A stretch of 64,000 bases of DNA from Allantophomopsis cytisporea (lineage: Eukaryota; Ascomycota; Leotiomycetes; Phacidiales; Phacidiaceae), in assembly GCA_024752435.1 (NCBI GenBank), contig CP103031.1, positions 248,001 to 312,000 on the forward strand. Reading direction: 5' to 3'. The notes below the pieces were generated by a model, which was not told where the DNA came from, did not search any database, and saw nothing but the letters and a program-made list of their open reading frames with translations. A program made the position numbers and the translations under genes. Positions 10,111 to 24,044 of this stretch are shown piece after piece (the first letter of the stretch is position 1; the number at the start of each line of letters is the position of its first letter).

Positions 10111-13100
10111 CTAAACTCGCTGAACAAATGCGTGGAATCGATCCGCAACCTGCAAAATCAGTATTGAGAGTAGAAACTGGATATCAAAGAACTTACATCT
10201 GGAGCACTCGTAATAAATGGAAGCTCAAAGAACATGTATTTTTCGTTCTTCGTCAGTTCCACAACGGTAGCAATCAGTCCCCAAGGTTGAGGGAAGTGAC
10301 CATTCAATCTCTCAAGCAAGACACGAGTGATTTGCTGACGAATATCGGATTCCTCTTGATCATTTTGATCGTTGCCGAAGAGCTCGAGTAGCGCCTGGCT
10401 GAAATAATGTGTATGCGAGTTAGGGAATCGAAGTTGATTGACAATGCTGTTCAAGAAGTGATATCTTGCTTCTGGCTGGAGCTCATGGACGAGCATCTTC
10501 AAGAGTGCCATATCTGGAGAAGAGGCTACAAAGATAGCGCTGCCCTTCTGTTCTGCTTTGGAGATGGATGAGATCCCAGTGTGCATGACAATAGCGTTGA
10601 TGAGTGGAACATCCACATTAATTGGTACAAAGCCAACGGCAGTATCACGTCCATTCTTACGATGTATTGCATGGGCGATATGAGCTACGGCATCTTCAGA
10701 AGGTCCACTGGTCAACGCCTGGTCAAGCAGATCGAGAAGACCTGCCTTGCGGAGCTGCTCCTCGAAGTCAATCGACACAACGATCGAGTCATGGATCTCA
10801 TCAAGACGATCAACCTTCAACCCAGGGTCCATGACATTTGGGATCTTTTGACCAGGAATTGGGCTTGCACTGAGGACCATGTTTTTCAGCTGAGCGCAGT
10901 GATTGGGAATAGCAGCCAGAAGACGTGCATGGTTGCCAGCCAAGAACTCAGGGTAGTCATGCTGAATGACAATCAAGACCTTGAGAACACCACGGTAGAT
11001 ATCTCTCGTAAAGTTGTTGATCTGAAGAGGCTTGAGCAACTCGCCAAGGTATGCGAGCAGAGTCTCCATGATCTTGGCGAATGGTGTCCAGCCGGCCTTC
11101 TCTGGAAGGTTCATAACGCGGGACATGAAGCTTCGGTGGGTGATCAGGGTGATCCATGCGAAGATGAAGCCTGGGAAGTACTTTGGCTGCAGACTCTGAA
11201 GGGCCTCAGCAAAGTAGTTCACAATCAGGGTGTTGTCCTTCAAAGAGAACTGAGGAGCCAATTCGCCGAACTCGCTCAACAATGTAGAGAAGAGGCGGAA
11301 GAAAGCCTTCTGGTTGAAGCGTTCACCTCTCATGTTATGGTGGTAGTTGAGAACAAGTACAGCAACCGACAGAATAGATCTGAGGTACTCTGGCTTGCTC
11401 GTCTTGATTTCACCGTCACGCTCCCCTTGGTTGACCACAAGACCAGTAATAAGCTTGGCCAAAGCATCGATGTAGCCATAGGCCTCGGTAGCGCTGCCGG
11501 TAACCTGAAGAAGGTGATCGTAGCGGTCGACTGAGACGTCAATGCAAAGGCGGAAGAACACACATGAATCATTCATATCGCTAATGATTTGCTTGTTGTG
11601 CATTTGAAGAATGAAAGCTGGGCCAGCCTTCTCAGAAGCGTTGGCATTGCTGCAAAGATGAACCCACTCTTCGAAGATATACTCCATCTCAAGTGCCTTT
11701 ACACGAGCGCGCTCATCATTTGGTACTGGAAGAGTAGAGGCCACTGGCATGCCAGATTCTCTCAGCTTCTGACTCAGTTGGATACCTGCCTCATTCTGAG
11801 GATCCTCAGCAATCCACTGGCTTGCGTTCTCCAAACTCATGGCGAAATCTGTTCGAAGAGCGACTGGGCGGTCATTGAGGAGGAGATTCTCCATCATGAC
11901 TTGAAGGAACTCGATGGACCCTTCCTTGCGCATCTGCAAGGCCTTTGAAGTAGCAAGGTCGATACGTTGGAAGTCCAAGAACAGATCGGTCTTGAGAAGT
12001 GCAAGTGCGAGAGGTACATTCAAGAGGCGTTCGTCGGGTAACGACGAGATATTGACGACGACTTGGCGAGCAACACGACCGTGGCCTGGAATCTTACACA
12101 AAGTATCAAGCACATAAACCAGGCTTTCGATAGCGAGACTGTCATCCAGCTGCTGTGCAAAGAGAGAACCGCATACTCTCTCCGCCGTATACATGGCGGC
12201 TTCATCCGATCCCTGGCCATTTCTTACAATGAGCATAATTAAGGCATCAGCAATATCGAGTACTGGATGAGGTCTAGGAAGATCTTCACGATGGTTCTCT
12301 GGGTCTTCAGCAGCCATAGTGATCAAATCATTCAAGAGCTTAAGGATTCCCTCCATAAGTTGGCGCGGATCCATCGCTGGACCAGGCAATCGACCGTTCG
12401 ACATGGTAGTAGATGGTCGGGCATATGGTTGTTGCTGGCTAGGTGGATGTGGCATGGCTGGTGCCTCAGCAGGTGTTGGAAGATTTGGAATCGAAGGATA
12501 CTGGTCTTGAAGGACATCATTTGCAATGGTTCTGGTGGTGTCGGATGCCGACTGAGTGTGGCTGGCAGCACCCATTGGGGCCATACGGGGCACTCTCGCA
12601 AACTCCTCGTAGATAGCCATTTGCTCGGGATTCAAGCCTCCAGGTACGTTTGGCATAAGCTTGAATGGGTTTGGAATAGTCCAAGCCCATCGACTTAAGG
12701 ATGGATCGACGAATGGATCACCTGGACGTTCGATGCGATGTCTTCGTCTGGCGGCAAGCTCTGGCTCAATCATATCTTCGATTTCTGGAACCGCACGCTC
12801 TTCGGCCTTCTTCTCGACTTGACCGCAAGCCATATCCAAGTTTGAGTTAACGCACATGATGATAGTACCTTCTGGAAGACCCTGTGGAAGGTCACTCTGA
12901 AGCATTCGGATGTAGTTCGACATGCTTGCACGAAGAGGTTCCTTTGAAGTGACAAGTGCAAGACTTCCTGCAGTTCTCTTGACCATGTTGATAGCAGCAG
13001 ATCGCACTCGGTTCTCATCTGGCTCTGTCGCAAAATCCTTGTGAATCATTTGTGCTGTGGAGATGGCGGCAATAGTAACGGATCGCTCAACCACAGGAGA

Positions 13101-16100
13101 AATGATCTCATGTACAGCACGAGTGATAGCAGAGCGAACAATCTCCTGAAGACGAGCTTGGTTGACCATATCGTTAGTGGGTGGGTAAGTAAGGAGAGGT
13201 CCGAGATCTGGAATAGTAGAAGTGATCTCTTGCGGAGAGAACCTTCCACTTCCAACTCCACCGCCCATACCATTAAGAGCCAAGTTGTCAAATCTCTCGA
13301 GACCATCTGGCAACTGAACGTCTGTTGGCTCCTCGATTGGAGGCTGTCTGGTCTGAATATCTGTCGATGGCTCGATGCTCTTATGGTCTAAGTTGAGGCC
13401 CTTGCAGAGGACTTCAATTTCGAACTTCAGGTTGAGCTTTAATTCGGCATGGTGGTACAATTCGATAAGCAAATGAATAATATCCATCAACCAAGGGTTT
13501 GGTGGCTTGAAAACTGTCGACTTCGCGCCTTGAAGCAGTACCTTGCAAACGAACGGAATAACCACGATCAGACGCTGTGTATCGAAGGCCTCAAGAAGCA
13601 ACTGCTTGAAAGCAATGTTGCGATGCTTAATCGGCTTGTCTCTAGCAAGTGTCAAAGATCCCAACCAGCCGCCCAAATTCTTGAGATGCGTTCTCTCAGT
13701 GGATGACTGCATGGTCGCCTCAGCATTGAGCATCCTGATGACACTAACATATGTGCCCCTCAGAACCTCTGCCCACAAAGCCTTATTCTCAAACAAACGA
13801 ACCAGATCAAGGTACAGCTGATGATAATTTGGCTGCATCTTTGCTCGCTGGTCGACTAAATGCCCTGCGAACCACTGCTGATGTCTGTCATCAATAACAT
13901 CCTTAAGCTCCTTGAATTTTGACTCCAGGTTGCCCTCGGTAATGTTGTTGAGAACGAACAAAATCTTCTCCTGAGTATTGTCGTTTGGCTCTTCGAACTT
14001 ATAATTGGGGTTTGGCGGATCGACATTCAGAGCAGTGAAAGCCGGAGCGCTCGGTTCTGATGCTAGCATATCCTCAATGTTACCATTCGTGATGGCACCA
14101 CCATTGAGTTCGGTGTGTCCGTTGTTGCCGTTACCATTGCGCGCCATCTCCTCACTGTTCTCACGATCTACTTCTTCGGCCTTGTTCCAGGCTTCGGTGC
14201 CTCGTAATTGTGGAACCTTCAGAAGAAGCTTGCAGAAACCAGGCCATTCGCGGAGTCGAGAGAAGAGTTGCATGAGAGCCTGCAGACCAAACTTGTACAT
14301 TGGTTCTGTTGGCGTGTAATCCCTGACAGCCTCCAAGATCATACCGAGACCAATTTCCAAGGGCAAATCCGAGATGAGTTTGTGCGAGATTATCCCTCCA
14401 AATAAGACTGCAGTAGTAGCAAGTGCCTCCAGAGGGTAAGTGTGATAGAGGGCGTATTCATCGAATAGTCCATGTATCATACAAGCAAACACATCCTGAT
14501 CGGCAGGATTGCGCGATCGTTTGTAACCTTCCAGCGCCTCCACAACAACTCGCACTTGGAGCTCATCACTGTACATGCGCTTGTAATGCTCCTCCATCTT
14601 GTCGTTTGCCTCTTTCGGTAACATATTTCCGTCGCGACCATTTTCATCGATAATGTCGTCGAAACCCTCCCCATAATTGATCAGACGAGGATATGCAGTG
14701 ATGCAAGAACGTTGGCAATGAATCAATTCAGGTGAAGGACTTTTTGGAAGGACCTCGCGGAGGATTTCGAGAAGAGCGGATACCGTTTTGACAGGAAGAG
14801 TGGCACTGGCAGGAGGATGGTCGGCTGGTGTTCTTTGTGAACCAAGTTCATGTTGAGCCTTGATATCCAAAAATCGTAGAAGTGTCGTTGGGAAATCCGG
14901 CTGGGTCTGAGAGAGTAGCTGAGCCCATCGTTCGAGATCGAATAAACCCCTTGCATGTGCTAAAGCGGCCAGATCGAGACTGAGTCCATTCATCATTAGT
15001 GTGAGCTCGTCCAACCAACCATGCCTTGTTGCATGCTCTAGGATGTTAGCCAATTCCAGCGGTCTCTCTCCATGAGCTTCAATCAAACGTTGGACAACGA
15101 ATTGCTTGTCCTTATGCCACAAGCTAAATAAGACGAAGTCGTAAGCGGGATGCATTTTGCTCAAAAAGCGTTCGAATAGGTTGTGAACCGTCTCTGTGGC
15201 CATATCGGGCCAGGGCTTAGGAACACCAAAAGCGGAGACCAGAAAGATGTCAAGATTTGGAATTACAACCTTTTGGAACAATCTCTTGGCTTCCGGTGTC
15301 TCGGAGGCTGGCGAGGACCGTAAGGCAACACGGAATATAGCTGTCAAAGCCGATGCGGAAACCAAAGGTTGCCGAACAGCCCTAGCTGCTCGTTCTTGAA
15401 CGCTTGGAGGACTACCCTCGTAAACATCCAAGCTGAATGTTGTCTCAAGGCCCGGGATCGTCGTCGCATCAAGCTGTTCTGGACCAAGAGATGTAAATGC
15501 CGTGATGAAAGACAGCTGGGTTTCAAAGAATTGCCAACTGCCTTCCCAAAGTAGTTGTATATCGAAATGATCTCTTTCGTCGCCGATAGCGAGAGGGCGT
15601 AATGCATTATACAATGCCAAGAATTGCTGGCTAGTGACCCTCAAATCGTCCTGATCGAAATATCGTACAACTTTTCTCCAGTCGAATCCTTGTGGAACCT
15701 CGCTCTTTATGGTATTGACCAGAACGCTGGGGTTGTACACCGGAGACTGACTGATAACTGTGTATAGCAATGCGAAGGCGACTTGCTCCTCATCGAGTGG
15801 AACATTGTTCAAGCTCTGCAACTGCTGCCGACAGGTGACTTCGTCCAAGGTGAAGGCTGCCCCGACTTTCTGAATAGACGTCGTCAGGATATTTCGATCG
15901 TTGAGTAAGCTCAACAGATATAATGCAGCGTGAACCTCGGTTGGCAATGCTTCTTCTTCGTGTTGGTATCGGAGTGATATCGCAAACATCAGGTCATGCC
16001 TGGCAACACCGTCGAAGTGAGGTGGACGACTCTGGATCAATCGATCAATAATGAAGGCCAAGAATTGAGGGTTGATAGCCTCGTGTTCGTTTTCGATTCG

Positions 16101-16828
16101 TGATATCGCGTGAAGGAAGTCTCTTTGGTTTGCCGCCAATATTGCGGTAGCTGCTACGTGTCAGATCACAACCTTTGAATACACACTGTACGGATAGCCT
16201 CCTTACCCTTAGTCTTCAGATCTGGTCTCGAATTCGTAAATGCTAATGCTAGAACCGTTTTGTCTACTGGATCCAGCTTGAAATGGTCCATGAAAGTCGA
16301 AAGATCAAAGTCTCGGAATATATCCTCGTTCGCGCTCTCGATGGACTCTGCGATCTTCGGAGCCTGATTGACATCCTGTCGAACTTTTCGCATCTCAGAC
16401 ACTAATACATTATAGTTTGACGAGCCTGTTGGTGCTTTATTTACGCCGGGGAAGATGATACCAGCGTTGCCAACCACCAGGCGGGTGAAATATTTCTGGA
16501 AGACCTCCATGCCGTGCTCATCGACCAGCTGAAGGAATCAGCAAACCGTCACAACGAGAGGGATATCGTTGGGAGCTACCTTTCTGAGCTGTTCAGCTTG
16601 TTGTTCCCACTTTGTTGGATCGGCAGGGTCCTCTTTGATTGTGCTCAAAAGAAGGTAGACCTGCGCAACGACGATTTTGGTGAGTGAATTGGATCCTGTT
16701 GGACTGGCGGTACTGGGACTCTGACTTGCGCTGAATGCGCTTAAGGAACCGTGAGGGGAATGATTCGATCCGGTTACTATGCTTCCTGCCGGCGAAGGTG
16801 AGAAGGTCCTATGTCGTGATAGGTTCAT
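10111..16828 (-). CDS. NOT1: NOT1, scaffold of the CCR4-NOT complex
   Basis: Four exons: 16580-16828, 16207-16528, 10197-16153 and 10111-10149, with introns of 51, 53 and 47 nt; 2188 residues, normal for fungal NOT1. The first junction restores QLRKLVDEHGMEVF, and the last gives the C-terminus APDVADRFHAFVQRV. Visible regions are N-terminal HEAT-like repeats, the MIF4G-type Caf1-binding domain from about residue 905 (NYKFEEPN onwards), the DUF3819/CAF40-binding helical block near 1185-1285, and the C-terminal NOT1 superfamily domain that docks Not2/Not5, ending near 2170. The complex deadenylates mRNA and acts in the cytoplasm and nucleus. The 5' end is uncertain: I use the in-frame ATG at 16828, but the frame is open about 60 nt upstream to a TAA, so a small 5' exon could exist. 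Confidence 0.93.
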
Positions 16829-18046
16829 CGAGAGGTTGCTTGACGTTAGCGCAATCCCTCCAGACCTTGAAATGCCTCCCTCGTGCACCGATTAAGAGGA
16901 AGAAGAGCTATGTGGTGGTCGCGAACATCGAACTCGGGGGTCCGTGGGAGGATTAACTGATGATGGAAGGGTGGGAGAGTAGGAGTAGGTGAGGTGGATG
17001 ATGTGGTTTGGTAACTCAGTTGCGAGAGACGTACCCGGTAGGTAAGGTAGCGAACGTGAGGCTCTGTTGGGCTAGCTCACTAGCGCCGAAGCTCTCAGAG
17101 CTCACGTTCTCACGCAGGCATCGAATAAGCGGAGAAGAGAAGGAAGAAGAAAAAAACAAAAACAAAATCAGACTCAGAGGAACAACATTGATGTCTGAGA
17201 GTAATAATATGTTTTTTTTTCTGAAACAAAACCTTTGACTCCAGGGATTCAATTCGCATAGTCGTATTTTTATGATCCGACACGGACCAGAGCTCACATA
17301 AGAACGACAGCATCACAAGCGGGTGGGGAAGAGGGGAATGTAAAGCACCTCAATTTTCGAGAATCTTCAGATACGAGACTATGTATGGTATTTGGACATT
17401 TGGATTCAGTATAGAAATTTCTATGCTGTGTCAATTCCCGGAGGATCCAGGAAGAATCCTCCAAGATTTTTGACTGAGTTCCCAATTTTCGGGAAGTTCC
17501 TCTATAAATTCGCACAATACGAAAGGAGATACGTAAGGGGCAAGATGATAAACCATATTGTCTTGATGTGGCAATTAAAACATGCAAAAGTCCATGTAAC
17601 ATTAATCTAACTATCAATTAACTCGTCACTCATTGCCAGGTGCTCACGATTGTCTGCCTGAGCCATTTCCGTTTCCTTCTTTCCTTATAAGGCAGACAAC
17701 ATGTTCACACACTTGATACACCACTCTAACAGGGCGAGCAAAGGCAGACTGCTAATCATGTAGGTCGCACATACATAGCATTGTATAATGAGTTTATGGC
17801 CAATGACCGTCGTTTACCTCACCCCCATACACACCCTCACTTGATCTGCTATCATTTATCACACGCATATCTCCCCACTATTCACATAGTACATAAGACC
17901 TAGGAACGTAACCAATCAATATATGACAATTTGCACATAAACTACATCTACATGAACGCCTCATATGCTGCATCACGAACCCCTCCTTCTCTTCATTTCA
18001 CCCCATCACCATACGGCGGGTACCTCAATCAACCCCTATATTCACC
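16829..18046. other. Spacer between NOT1 start and AIM21 stop
   Basis: No gene is supported. It contains the NOT1 promoter and leader side and the AIM21 3' UTR. Two inverted-repeat structures are visible: a 22-bp near-palindrome at 17407-17428 and a 10-bp stem (TTGTCTGCCT/AGGCAGACAA) with a 30-nt loop at 17650-17699. Confidence 0.5.
17407..17428. repeat. 22-bp near-perfect palindrome
   Basis: The sequence runs CAGTATAGAA / ATTTCTATGCTG and is self-complementary except at one position in each arm, centred on AGAAATTTCT. It could be a dimeric transcription-factor site or chance; no function is assigned. Confidence 0.5.
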
Positions 18047-21000
18047 CTACTCAAAACTCCCTGGTACACTCTGCGCCTTCTCCTCAGCCTCATCCTTCAC
18101 AGGCTCTTCCTCCTTTTGAGGAGCCTCCGCCTTGATCGTACCGGTACTAGCTGTTAAATCCTCCTCAGCAGCGGCAACAGGAGGACTATCACTCTCCTTA
18201 AGCGGGGCATCCTGTAAAGAGGAATCCGCCTCAACAGCGGCAATGACATCATCCTTCTTTGTCTCCTCCGCCTCTCTAGCATGTGCATCAGCGACTGGAC
18301 TGGCAATCGTAGGCTGGGCTGCGTTGTCCGCAATCTCAGCTGGTTCGTGAAGCGATTGACCTGCAATGTTGGTGGCGAGGGTAGGGGTAGCAGACTGAGT
18401 AGCCTTGTTCTCGACGGGTTCAGGTTGCGCTTCAACTGGCGCTTCAACTGGCGCTGAGGCTGGAGCTTCATGTGAAGTGACATTCAGGTTACCATCGTCG
18501 GGATGAATGTGCCAGAGAGTGGCAGGCGTCGAAAAGCTCAAAGCGGGAGCAGCCTTCTCAGCACTTGATAAGGCTGGGGCAGCAGCGGCGGCGGCGGCTG
18601 CTGGAGCTCGTCTCTGGGGACCACGTGCTCTTCCCTTTCTGGCATCGACAAGCGGTGCTTTCTCTTTCGGCTCTTCTGCTTCCTCTTCCTTTGGCTCTTC
18701 CTTCTTTGGTGCTTGGGGACCAAGTTTGAGACGCTTATTCAGATCGGACATGAAGCCGGATTGCAAAGCTGCGATCTTGCTACCGACTGGTCTGGAAGGA
18801 ACTGGTGGCTTTGGCTTGGAAGCTGCAGCGTCTCCCAAAGAGTCATTGGATTTTGCTGAGGATGCGGAAGTGGATTTGGTGAGGGGAGCACCGGAAGCTC
18901 CATCTCCCTTTGCAGGACGAGCTGGAATTTGTGGTTTTGGTCGCTCAGGAATCGTTGGCTTGGTGGCAACAGGAAGAGCTGGCTTTGCGGAAGTGTCAGG
19001 TTTCGAGCGGGTTGGACGGGCTGGAATGGATGGTTTTGTGACGGCGGCGATTCCAGTCGTAGCACGACCCTCGTCACCGCCCATCTCAACACCGGTTGCT
19101 GCCTTTTCTTGGTGATAAACAACGGCCCCAGTAGTTGGTCTTGGCTCAACTCCTTGTGGACTGACAATTGAGGTATCAGCCTCGTCCACCTGAGGACCAT
19201 TAACAGTAGTTTGAAGCTGAAGACTGTCTGGAGTATCCTCCCAAACATCTCTACTTGGGAATCTAGGTTGCTTCGCCTCTGCCTTTCCCTCCTTGGACAG
19301 GCCAGAATAAGATGAATTTTGATTATGAGCCCAAGCGTTGGGTCTCTTCTCCCGACTCAAGAAGCTACCACGATCGCTTGCCTCAGCTTCAGCAAGTTCC
19401 TCTTGTCTTCTTGCGAAGGCCTGCTCAGGAGTCTCACCCTCACGAACCTTGAGCTTGCGCAAGTGCTGGTTTTCCTCGCTTGGCTCATCTGGTAATTGTG
19501 GGGTTGAAACGGTGGCGGTGTACTGCAAACTGTTGGGAGTATCTTCCCAAACATCCTGACTAGGAAACTTGCGATGATCCGGGCGCTTAAGCTTGTCAGC
19601 GACGGTCTCTGGTTTCGATGAAGTTTTCTTCTCGTCCTCGGGGAACAATGGTTCATACTCCTCAAGATCCTCGAGAGGAGTCGAGTGGGCTTCTCTGTCA
19701 TAATCGGTCATACGAAGGCCTGGGACGCCGTGAATGCTAGTGGGGCGACTGCTTGTTGCGCTCGATGATCTAAAGTGGTAGCCGTCCTGTTCTAGAGAGC
19801 TGCCCGAGCGGTGGTGTTGTGGAGACACTGCAGGCTGAAGTTCATAGCCGTATGGCTCCTTAGCCACCTCATCTGGGGCCAAAATTGGGGCACTGTAGCC
19901 ATGCTCTTCGGTGTAGTCGTCCTCATTTCCAGGAGTATGATAACCAAGGTCGTCAACAGAAGCTGATTGGCTAGCGCCTCCATAGATTTTGCTGATACGT
20001 CTTGCTGGAGTATCAACGTGAATGGTATTATCGTCCTCAACCTCACTCTCATCAAAAGCGACATCAGAAGGAGCTTGGAGGCTGCGACCAAGAGTCTTCT
20101 CAAATTCCTCCTGAGGGAGACCATCGGCTGGGAAACTGGCCTTTCGCAGAGGTGAATCGGCATGTGTTTGGGACGAAGTCGATAACGCCTTCTTGTGGTA
20201 ATTTGCAGAATCCGGGCGGGGAGAAGCCATACGAGAGGTGTATTCTTCAGAGGCTTGGAAACCAATTTGTTCACTTGGGGTACCCATCACATTTGGCGAT
20301 GTACCTAAGTATCATTAGTAGCTGAAAAGCAAGTAATTGTATTACAAAACTTACCAAGACCTGCACCTCTGCTAGCAGTATCTCTGACAATTCTGTTCAG
20401 GTCCTCACTGCTCATTGCCCATTGAGCCTTCTCGGAGAGAGCACCGCTGTAGTGACCGGTCTCTTTATGAAGAAGTTCCGGGTGCTTCTCATAGTATGCC
20501 TTTTCGAAGCGATCGTGTGGGATGACACCGTGACCGTGAAGACCATAACTTCCGGGTGGCTGCTCATTTCCTCTGGCACTTGTTTTACGACCGTGATGGC
20601 GAGGTTTGGTACCGTCATTGTGGAAACCAATTCCTGGAACGTATGGAGTGCTATTTACAGCTGGAGAAGGAGCTTGAACGTCACCAGCGTTGGGGTACAT
20701 AGGAACCCGCTGTCCAATTTCTGGAATTCCATGCTCGTCCATACTCGAGGCAGGGCGATCAATGCCATTATGGCTAGAACCGTTATCCTCCGTTCTTAAG
20801 TGACTGTGTGGGTCCTTGTCGTCAGAAGTACGGCCCTTTCCAATTCCAAGGGCAGCGGCCTGATTCGAATCGGTGCGAGTGACGCCTGAAACACGGCGTT
20901 TCGCGGTCTGTGTTGGTAATGATGGTTTTGGAGCATGGAGCTTTAAGTCATTCGCAATATTACGCGTTTGTGTTGGCGAGGAGCCGAGCTCCTCGTCGGC

Positions 21001-21327
21001 GTTGAACACCTCGCCATATTCACTTCCCTCCTGGCCTAGGGATGGGAGAACGACACTCGACGGACGTTGTGGAAGATCCGATTGGGATGCATTGGCGCTG
21101 CCGCTGCTATAAAGGGAAGTTCTGCTTGGGTTTCCTTGCATATATGGAGACTCGTTGAGCGGAGAGCGGGCAAAACTCTCGCGACTTGGAGATGGAGAGC
21201 GGTCGATTTTGCGTCCTGTAGGACGAGGAGGGATTTTCGGAATATCACTACCGAGTGTAGCTCCCGATGAGGCATTTTCTGATCGAGCTGGCCTTGGAGG
21301 CACTTGTGGGATTGAGGGAGCAGACAT
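18047..21327 (-). CDS. AIM21: AIM21-family actin-patch protein
   Basis: Two exons, 20355-21327 and 18047-20304, with a 50-nt intron (GTAAGT...CTACTAATG...TAG); 1076 residues. The protein is low-complexity and rich in proline, serine and acidic residues, with many SH3-ligand-like sites (IPQVPPRPARS, IPKIPPRPTGRK, KPPVPSRPVGSKIAALQ). The segment around GSKIAALQSGFMSDLNKRL is typical of fungal AIM21. In budding yeast Aim21 with Tda2 inhibits actin barbed-end assembly at endocytic patches, and mutants show altered mitochondrial inheritance. Two copies of a 15-residue motif (FPS-Q/R-DVWEDTP-N/D-SLQ) occur near residues 571 and 673. The start is taken at MSAPSIPQVPP; upstream in-frame ATGs (to 21375) precede a less protein-like stretch. 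Confidence 0.8.
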
Positions 21328-24044
21328 GGTGTCGTTTATGTGGTTGTAAAAAATAGATTGAAGAAGGTAGATCAATTGTTTAGGTGTGCGTAGGAAATGC
21401 TGCAGTGATGATGTGGTCAGCTTTCCTTATCCTTCTACCAAGAAACGTAGATAAAGCGGGCCTGTGCACTTTGGAATTAAGTGATGATTAGCTTTTTGAA
21501 AAGCTGTGCACTCATTCAATGCTGGAACCCGAATATATAAGTAGCTTTGATAAATTTATCAGATGAAAACTCCTGAGCTGTCCGATGCTTTGCCAATGGG
21601 TGGCACGATCATGAAGTCTCTTTGCAGATAGCATACCCGGACTGAGACTGAGCATCGTCACCGCCTGCCCAGCTCTAGCTCCAGACTGGTTCTGGGTACA
21701 GTAGACACGCTTGACAAGGTCGTGCTGCCCTTGCATATGCAGCTCCCTTTGAGGGCCAACACAGGATGAGAATTCGCACACATACCTGATGGGGAGAATT
21801 GTAAAATGATTTCGAGAGTGAAGTACACGGTGGTCATTTGAAGAAATGAAGATTTTAATCGAGGGAGGAAAAGAACAAACCAGCAGCGTTGGGGAACAGT
21901 TTTGAAGAAGTTTCGACGAGCCTGTTCAGATCGATCGTACAGCGAGCGACTAGCCATGGATTGGTTGAACGTCATTACCTGTCCGCTTTTGCGTTGTATT
22001 CCACGCATCCACATTGGTGGGCTGGCTTCTACCAGTGGCACAAATGAAGCAATTCAACTGGTCAATGAGTCTCACACAGCCCAGCATGAGCCCAACTTCT
22101 GCGACTCAGTTTGAGCCATATTCACCATCATGTATGTTATTCTGAGCTGGTTGAAGGTCCGGGTAACAGCGGGCTTGGGAGTTGGAAGCATGAACATTGA
22201 TCTATTGCTGCTCCACTTGATTCCGTTAATAGAGACAAGTGACAGAAAAGAAAAGAATTGTCCATCATGTGAGAGACTCTGTATACCTACTGGGTATGTA
22301 GGTATGTGTCTGAGTGAGTGTACAGTAGTCAGGTGAATGAATGAATGATCTACAGGGTTTTTCTCGCTTTTCTTGACTTGACTTGTGAGTGTTATGATAA
22401 AGTGGATGAATGAAGTAAAGCCAATGAATAATCTCAACGGGCAAGATCGATCGTATTCCTCTCAATTGGCAGCCATTATGCTGATGGGCGTATATGGCGG
22501 GGATTTTTACACTCTTGTAGAATATGTGGAATATCTAGTCTCCTTGGTTAGGGGTATTTATTCTACATTATCTACCTACCTCTCTACTACGTACGACACA
22601 TGCACATATACATGACAATCTCGCAAATGAGAATCAATGATGGGGATGATGACTTGGTTATTCGATTCGTGAGCCGGCATACGAAAACAGGTATTAGCAC
22701 ATCAGTAGTTCTCATTGCGTATGGGAGTGCCTGAAGGTGGCTTACAACCTCTTCGTGCCTTTCTCCCCTAGGTCAACCTTCTGTGCCTTCCCCGCATGAT
22801 CATGGGTCTTCCATGCTGTAGTGTTGTAATCATGTGAGTAACAAAGCATCAAAGCCACGGCGATATCGAGAAATTAATGACTAAGAGAAATACGCGTAGC
22901 TCAACAACGTGCACTTTCATCGAAGCATGGACGTGAGGCTTATTCTTCGTAGTATTATGAGTGTTAGAGGATAGAAATCACTCATCGGGATCTGTGCAGA
23001 CAAATTTAAACCGTCAGGAGACCCCGGATGGGCAGATATTCCGCTATCAATAGCACACAAACATAAGTACCTACTCACAGATACCCTACCTTGCCATGTC
23101 CCGCCACAGATCCTGAGAATGCTGTGGCTTAAGAAGCGAACATCGCACACATCCCACCTTCTTTAATCCTCTTGCTTCAAAGATACTGTCGTCATGGTGG
23201 ATCAGCATCTTTACAATTGCAGGCAAATAATGCAAGAGAAATCATTAGTGACATATCTTTTTTCTTGGTGATACAGGATAGGACAATCACTCCAAGTGCT
23301 CAAACGTTCTGCATTCCAAACCATTCTTGTTGAAATGGTTTCCCGTTACTATACACGTTATCGTCATCAAAAAAGCACTTATCAATGAAAGGCATCAATC
23401 AGGCACTGGGAGTAACTTGTGGGTTAGCCACGAATATCTTAGCACTATAACTGTTGTAGAGATTTTTAATGGGCTTTGTCTACTTGTTGCTGCATAGTAT
23501 CTTATGCACATATTGCATACTGCGTACCCTGGAACGTAACTTCTGTATCGTTGAGTGATGATATTTAAGTAACCACCTCTTACAGATAACGGGCCAATAT
23601 TCAAGGCACCAACAACAGCTCAACTGATAAGTATATGATCCAAGTATGGTAAGGCAGGACAGGCCAAAGATAGCTCAGCTGCTAGACCAACGCAAACGTA
23701 TTGTGATCAGGCAGACAAATCATTCCATTACAGCAACACTCAAACTGAGAATAAAAACTCGAATGCTATAAAATACATAAGTACACGAAGGCAGGAAGCC
23801 TAGAAAGCCCTCTAATCACAGACCGTGGTCCAGAAACGCCATTTCACCACATGCTCTCAGAGCATATCAGATTACATTCTCCTCCCCACAACTCCGCAAA
23901 AGATCGACAGCTGAAGAAAGCGAGTCCCAGCCATCTGAACCGCGAGGCACATAGTACTTGGCTTTTCAATTTCCAGTACACATCCAACATTCAGTTCCAG
24001 CTAGTTGCATCTCCCAATCTCCATGGAATCTCAAGCCCCTTTTT
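21328..24044. other. Gene-free stretch between AIM21 and TVP18
   Basis: About 2.7 kb containing the AIM21 promoter and leader and the TVP18 3' flank. Frames up to about 127 codons exist on both strands but none shows a domain, a signal peptide or consistent splice sites. No RNA gene was recognised. Confidence 0.5.

Noticed and set aside
10581..11534. 317-codon plus-strand frame opposite NOT1
   Set aside because: Antisense to the conserved C-terminal NOT1 domain; no independent evidence.
16829..16888. Extended NOT1 N-terminus (GTG start, residues HEGGISRSGG...)
   Set aside because: No ATG exists before the upstream in-frame TAA, so a non-ATG start would be needed. A small 5' exon is possible but I could not place it.
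21327..21375. Earlier in-frame start for AIM21 (MIYLLQSIFYNHINDT...)
   Set aside because: The extra 16 residues look like translated leader, and MSAPSIPQVPPRP is the natural start in style and composition.
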